From positions 124,001 through 188,000 of the forward strand of contig NZ_SMZR01000006.1 of NCBI RefSeq assembly GCF_004358665.1: a stretch of DNA of 64,000 nt, given 5' to 3'. Made by a program: the position numbers and the translations under genes. Below, piece after piece: positions 61,147 through 64,000 of the stretch. This DNA is from Jeotgalibacillus sp. S-D1. GTDB taxonomy: Bacteria > Bacillota > Bacilli > Bacillales > Jeotgalibacillaceae. The number at the start of each line of letters is the position of its first letter. The stretch's first letter is position 1. Below the pieces are notes generated by a model. The model did not search any database. It was given only the letters and a program-made list of their open reading frames with translations, and had not been told where the DNA came from.

Positions 61147-61204
61147 ATATTACCAACAATTGAAATTTGTGAATAAGAACTGTTGGCAATCCTCATAATG
61201 TCGG

Positions 61205-61330
61205 GATCGAACCCTTCAGACATTTAATCCGCGGGTTTTGGGCCGAATCGAAGCCTTTGGGAACGCTACCGGCGGGTTTTCACCACTTATCACAGCCTTT
61301 GCCCCCTCTATCGGCGGATGTGACCTTTCA
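61205..61330. repeat. three degenerate ~42-bp tandem units, GC-rich
   Basis: Three imperfect units, read leftward as CCGC(C)G-TA....AAAGGC: ATCCGCCGATAGAGGGGGCA then AAGGC, ACCCGCCGGTAGCGTTCCCA then AAGGC, ACCCGCGGATTAAATGTCTG then AAGGG. The region is much more GC-rich than its neighbours. No frame is open across it. The 360-base gap 61140-61495 otherwise holds only the terminator below. Confidence 0.5.
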
Positions 61331-61411
61331 CCTATTTATCATTAAACCGAAACCCTCGTCTGCAGCTGCACTGTAGTCCCCGATTCCGCAAACATACAAA
61401 TGGTGCTGAAC

Positions 61412-61453
61412 AAAAAATGCCCCTGGAACATGTCATGTTCCCGGGGCATTTTA
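61412..61453. terminator. strong bidirectional terminator
   Basis: AAAATGCCCC-GGAACATG / CATGTTCC-GGGGCATTTT arms form a stem of about 18 bp with one mismatch and a 1-3 base loop. A-run left and T-run right. It ends the leftward GNAT unit. Confidence 0.92.
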
Positions 61454-61495
61454 TAGAGTTGGATCGGACTCTCTTTTTTCGCATCTAAACCGGCA

Positions 61496-61918
61496 CTAAA
61501 GATCTTTCTTCATATAATAATGGCTAAAGTCTCTTCCGACATTATCAAGCGTTCCGTACACTGAATAGCCATGTTTTTTATAAAAATCCAATGCCTGAAA
61601 GCTCAAGGTGTCCAGTTTGATAAAATCACAGTGTTTTTCACGTGCCAGCTGCTCTGCTTCGTTTAAAAGCTTTGAACCGTACCCTGTGCCCCGAAGATTC
61701 TCATCAAGAATTAAAGTGTGAATTTCAAGCCAGTTCCAGCAGAACTCACCTAAAAGTCCGCCCTTAACATTTCCCTCAGCATCCTTTAAGAATAATTTCA
61801 TTTCCTCATACCTGCCTCTTAAATCCTCAGGAAAATGAGAGGCATTAAATTCATATAACTTGTGATGAATCTGATTTTCCTCAGTCTTGATGTGTTCTTT
61901 TGTGATATGTAAGGTCAT
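61496..61918 (-). CDS. GNAT family N-acetyltransferase
   Basis: 140 residues. The GNAT motif A is IHTLILDENLRGTGYGSKLL then NEAEQLA, and motif B is LSFQALDFYKKHGYSVYGTL. It ends with SHYYMKKDL as in Bacillus YhdJ-type acetyltransferases. Substrate unknown. Its ATG overlaps the stop of the small membrane protein upstream (ATGA). Confidence 0.9.
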   Translation of the reverse strand: MTLHITKEHIKTEENQIHHKLYEFNASHFPEDLRGRYEEMKLFLKDAEGNVKGGLLGEFCWNWLEIHTLILDENLRGTGYGSKLLNEAEQLAREKHCDFIKLDTLSFQALDFYKKHGYSVYGTLDNVGRDFSHYYMKKDL

Positions 61919-62154
61919 AGGCTCGTTCTCCTTTTCGGTATTCTGGAAATCATATAAGCAATCGCAGCCGCGGGCAGAAGAAGTAAAAAAGGCATTGTCG
62001 TTTCTCCAAATGAGACTTGCTGCTGCAGAGTCTGAGGCGCAGATAATACCGGTGTAAAAAATGCAGTCAAAAGAATACCTGACAGCAGCTGGAATCCTAT
62101 AATAAGGACAATAAAACTGGCAATAAATAGTATAAACCGTTTCAAGTTTTCCAC
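61915..62154 (-). CDS. small two-TM membrane protein
   Basis: 79 residues with two hydrophobic segments (FILFIASFIVLIIGFQLLSG and MPFLLLLPAAAIAYMI) and a basic C-terminus SRIPKRRTSL. Not assigned to a family. Coupled to the GNAT gene by a 4-base overlap. The start has CAGGAGGTGG upstream when read leftward. Confidence 0.78.
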   Translation of the reverse strand: MENLKRFILFIASFIVLIIGFQLLSGILLTAFFTPVLSAPQTLQQQVSFGETTMPFLLLLPAAAIAYMISRIPKRRTSL

Positions 62155-62275
62155 CTCCTGATAGGAATTACGATTTCAAAGGCAAAAAGTTTCCTATAAC
62201 AGGAAAATACCTATTTAGGATTCATCCTTTTCCAGAAGAAGAAAAAGCTGTACACTATCGTAAAGAGGTGATTGG

Positions 62276-63109
62276 ATGAAAATTGCATTAGTAACGGGTG
62301 CCAATTCAGGAATGGGATTGGCCACAACAGTTGAATTGGCAAAGCAGGGTATGCATGTGGTGATGCTGTGCCGAAATCCTCGCAAGGGGAAAGTGGCATG
62401 GATTTCTGCAAAAGAGCAAAGTCGCTCACAGGAAATTACACTGATGAACGCTGATCTTGGTTCAATGGAAAGCATTCGGGAATTTGCAGCTGAATTTAAA
62501 AAGAAGTTTGATCACTTGGATATTTTAGTGAATAACGCAGGTGTTGTGTCACTGAAAAGACAGCTGACTGATGACGGATTTGAATCGCAGCTGGGCGTTA
62601 ATCATCTTGGACATTTTTTATTAACGAATCTGTTATTGGATGAATTAAAAAAGTCGCAGGCAGGCAGAATCATTGTTGTCAGTTCGGGTGCTCATAAATG
62701 GGGCAAAATTGACTTTGACGATCCGCATTTTGAAAAAGGATACAATGTGGCAAAAGGTTACGGTCGTTCCAAGCTTGCCAATATATTATTTACTAAAGCA
62801 CTAGCGAAGCGTTTGGAAGGAACTAATGTAACTGTAAATGCCGTTCACCCGGGTGCAGTTGCAACTAACCTGGGTGTTAACCGCAAAACGGAATTTGGCC
62901 GGAGCATTACCCGTGTATTAAAGCCGTTTTTCCAAACAGCTGAAGAGGGTGCTAAAACAGCTGTATATTTAGCTACCAGCAATGAAGTGGCGGATGTTTC
63001 CGGACGTTACTTTTATAAAATGAAGGAAGTTGACGTTTCAGAGGATGCTAAAAATGAGTGGCTGGCTGAAGAATTATGGGGCTGGAGCGAAGAACGTGTT
63101 GGCCTTTAA
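62276..63109 (+). CDS. short-chain dehydrogenase/reductase
   Basis: A 277-residue classical/atypical SDR with Rossmann motif VTGANSGMGLATTVEL, LVNNAGVVS, catalytic Ser in IIVVSSGAHKW and the YGRSK active site (Tyr-x-x-x-Lys). The C-terminal half resembles retinol-dehydrogenase-like SDRs. Arg after the Rossmann beta-2 (CRNPRKG) suggests NADP(H). Substrate unknown. AAGAGGTGA ribosome site. Confidence 0.9.
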   Translation: MKIALVTGANSGMGLATTVELAKQGMHVVMLCRNPRKGKVAWISAKEQSRSQEITLMNADLGSMESIREFAAEFKKKFDHLDILVNNAGVVSLKRQLTDDGFESQLGVNHLGHFLLTNLLLDELKKSQAGRIIVVSSGAHKWGKIDFDDPHFEKGYNVAKGYGRSKLANILFTKALAKRLEGTNVTVNAVHPGAVATNLGVNRKTEFGRSITRVLKPFFQTAEEGAKTAVYLATSNEVADVSGRYFYKMKEVDVSEDAKNEWLAEELWGWSEERVGL

Positions 63110-63116
63110 ATACCGT

Positions 63117-63156
63117 TAGACAGTAGGACCAGCAGGCTTGCTGGTCCTACTGTCTA
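63117..63156. terminator. 18-bp perfect inverted repeat, possible terminator without T-tract
   Basis: TAGACAGTAGGACCAGCA - GGCT - TGCTGGTCCTACTGTCTA. The arms match at all 18 positions, an exceptionally stable hairpin. It is followed by ATAAAAAA, not T. It separates the SDR and RimJ-like genes. Confidence 0.6.
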
Positions 63157-63183
63157 TAAAAAATCAGGAAGGGAGGAATAGGA

Positions 63184-63750
63184 GTGAACCCAATTCTGCT
63201 TGATTTTCCAGAAGAATTCTCAACTGATCGATTGCTGATCCGCGCGCCAAAACCAGGGGACGGAGAAGCTGTCTGGGAAGCCATCAACGCATCAAGAGCG
63301 GATTTAAAGCCATGGCTTCATTTTGCTTCAAAAGAAGAAACAAAAGAAGCGGTAGAAGCAAACATACGGGAATCACAGATTAGATTTTTATCAAGGGAGG
63401 ATCTTCGTCTGCTGGTATTTTTAAAAGATACAGGTCAATTTGTGGGCTCGTCCGGACTGCACCGCATTAATTGGGACATTCCAAAGTTTGAAATTGGCTA
63501 TTGGATCGACAGCCGTATGAGCGGGAAAGGGTATATGACAGAAGCAGTCGAGGGTATTACGGACTTTGCTTTCTCCACGCTTAAAGCAAAAAGAGTGGAA
63601 ATCAGGTGCAACAGCAAAAATAGCAACAGCATAAAAATTCCTGAAAAACTTGCCTATACACTGGAAGGTGTATTAAGAAACGATCTGTTTGATGAAGTAT
63701 TAAACGAATCGGCGGATACTTGTGTTTTTGCTAAAATTGCTGAAAATTAA
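63184..63750 (+). CDS. RimJ/RimL-type GNAT acetyltransferase
   Basis: 188 residues. TDRLLIRAPKPGDGEAVWEA at the N-terminus, FEIGYWIDSRMSGKGYMTEA (motif A) and SKNSNSIKIPEKLAYTLEGV are the RimJ/RimL pattern, similar to the gene at 26895-27440. Start is GTG 63184 with GGGAGGAATAG. Target amine unknown. Confidence 0.88.
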   Translation: MNPILLDFPEEFSTDRLLIRAPKPGDGEAVWEAINASRADLKPWLHFASKEETKEAVEANIRESQIRFLSREDLRLLVFLKDTGQFVGSSGLHRINWDIPKFEIGYWIDSRMSGKGYMTEAVEGITDFAFSTLKAKRVEIRCNSKNSNSIKIPEKLAYTLEGVLRNDLFDEVLNESADTCVFAKIAEN

Positions 63751-63818
63751 ACAATTGAAGGGCAGCTGAATAATCTGGTTGTTCCGCTGATTGACAAATG
63801 GTACATATGATTACGTGC

Positions 63819-63858
63819 GAGCTTCCGGTAAACCTTAAAAGGTTTTCTGGAAGCTTTT
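63819..63858 (+). terminator. intrinsic terminator
   Basis: AGCTTCC-G-AAACC / GGTTT-C-GGAAGCT arms with a short loop, then TTTTTTT. Confidence 0.9.
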
Positions 63859-63929
63859 TTTATAGTCGCATCAAACCTTATAAACACTACGTTAATTAGT
63901 TTGATAAAAACGAAAATTCTGATATTAAC

Positions 63930-64000
63930 TTGCAGGGTTTCCTGCAAAAAGGTACAATATTACTAGGTTTAGTGATTTTATTGTCATTTGGAGGCTTATA
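63930..64000 (+). promoter_or_regulatory. promoter and ribosome site of a gene beyond the right edge
   Basis: TTGCAG (63930-63935) and TACAAT (63953-63958) are 17 bp apart. TTTGGAGGC at 63989-63997 is a ribosome site, so a rightward gene starts just past position 64000. Confidence 0.7.

Noticed and set aside
61205-61330. Possible CRISPR array in the repeated GC-rich stretch
   Set aside because: Only three units, heavily diverged, no unique spacers of constant length and no cas genes anywhere in the window.

Overview
The window looks like a chromosomal segment of a low-to-mid G+C, endospore-forming Gram-positive bacterium of the Bacillaceae type. The support is: Bacillus-style gene order (tenA-tenI-thiOSGF, sspN-tlp, a yrk-type sulfur operon), small acid-soluble spore proteins (SspN, Tlp, SspK), a CotF-like coat protein, strong Shine-Dalgarno sites with frequent TTG/GTG starts, and many intrinsic terminators. 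There are no rRNA or tRNA genes, no prophage, no CRISPR array and no complete insertion sequence. Species cannot be fixed from the sequence alone.

Layout. 1-5.2 kb: start of a YbjQ-like gene, then a TPP-riboswitch-controlled thiazole/thiamine-salvage operon (tenA, tenI, thiO, thiS, thiG, thiF). 5.3-12.2 kb: accessory housekeeping genes with three NUDIX hydrolases, an MFS transporter, a water-forming NADH oxidase under a textbook Rex operator, a GNAT, an alpha/beta hydrolase and two broken genes (a methyltransferase with one in-frame amber codon and a badly decayed manganese catalase). 12.5-17.9 kb: FetAB iron-export ABC transporter, small stress/spore proteins, PBP3 (PbpC), a CotF-like coat protein. 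18.0-25.9 kb: a ten-gene sugar-acid operon under a LacI regulator with tandem operators: KDG kinase, KDPG aldolase, TRAP transporter and KdgF-like cupin, together with 3-hexulose-6-phosphate synthase, 6-phospho-3-hexuloisomerase and ribose-5-phosphate isomerase (a ribulose-monophosphate formaldehyde module). 26-32.5 kb: acetyltransferases, VOC proteins including a CatE-like dioxygenase, a phosphatase and an intracellular subtilisin. 32.6-37.1 kb: a CstR-controlled persulfide/sulfane-sulfur operon (cstR, DsrE2, two rhodaneses, TusA-rhodanese, rhodanese-persulfide dioxygenase, TusA, TauE exporter) with four copies of a 16-bp operator. 37.2-40.2 kb: sporulation and small stress proteins.

40.4-53.7 kb holds mostly single-gene units: a secreted nucleotidase, glutaminase, cytochrome P450, a Bcr-type exporter, CitA, an isochorismatase-family hydrolase, a MerR regulator, haloacid dehalogenase and an APH-type kinase. 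53.8-58.9 kb is the most striking accessory region: two tandem pairs of an (immunity-like protein + lipase-fold protein with a GLSHSLAHH-type nucleophile elbow), followed by a small helical protein. This arrangement resembles the reversed-domain type VII secreted lipase toxins (TslA/TilA/TlaAB). The first pair lacks both the lipoprotein signal and the C-terminal targeting region of the second. 59-64 kb: YuiD-like PAP2 protein, a PadR/HAAS membrane pair, GNATs, an SDR, and the promoter of a gene just past the right edge.

A Bacillaceae palindromic repeat occurs three times (16.9, 40.85 and 43.1 kb). The 43.1 kb copy is bounded by inverted repeats and a 9-bp direct duplication, as expected for a non-autonomous mobile element.
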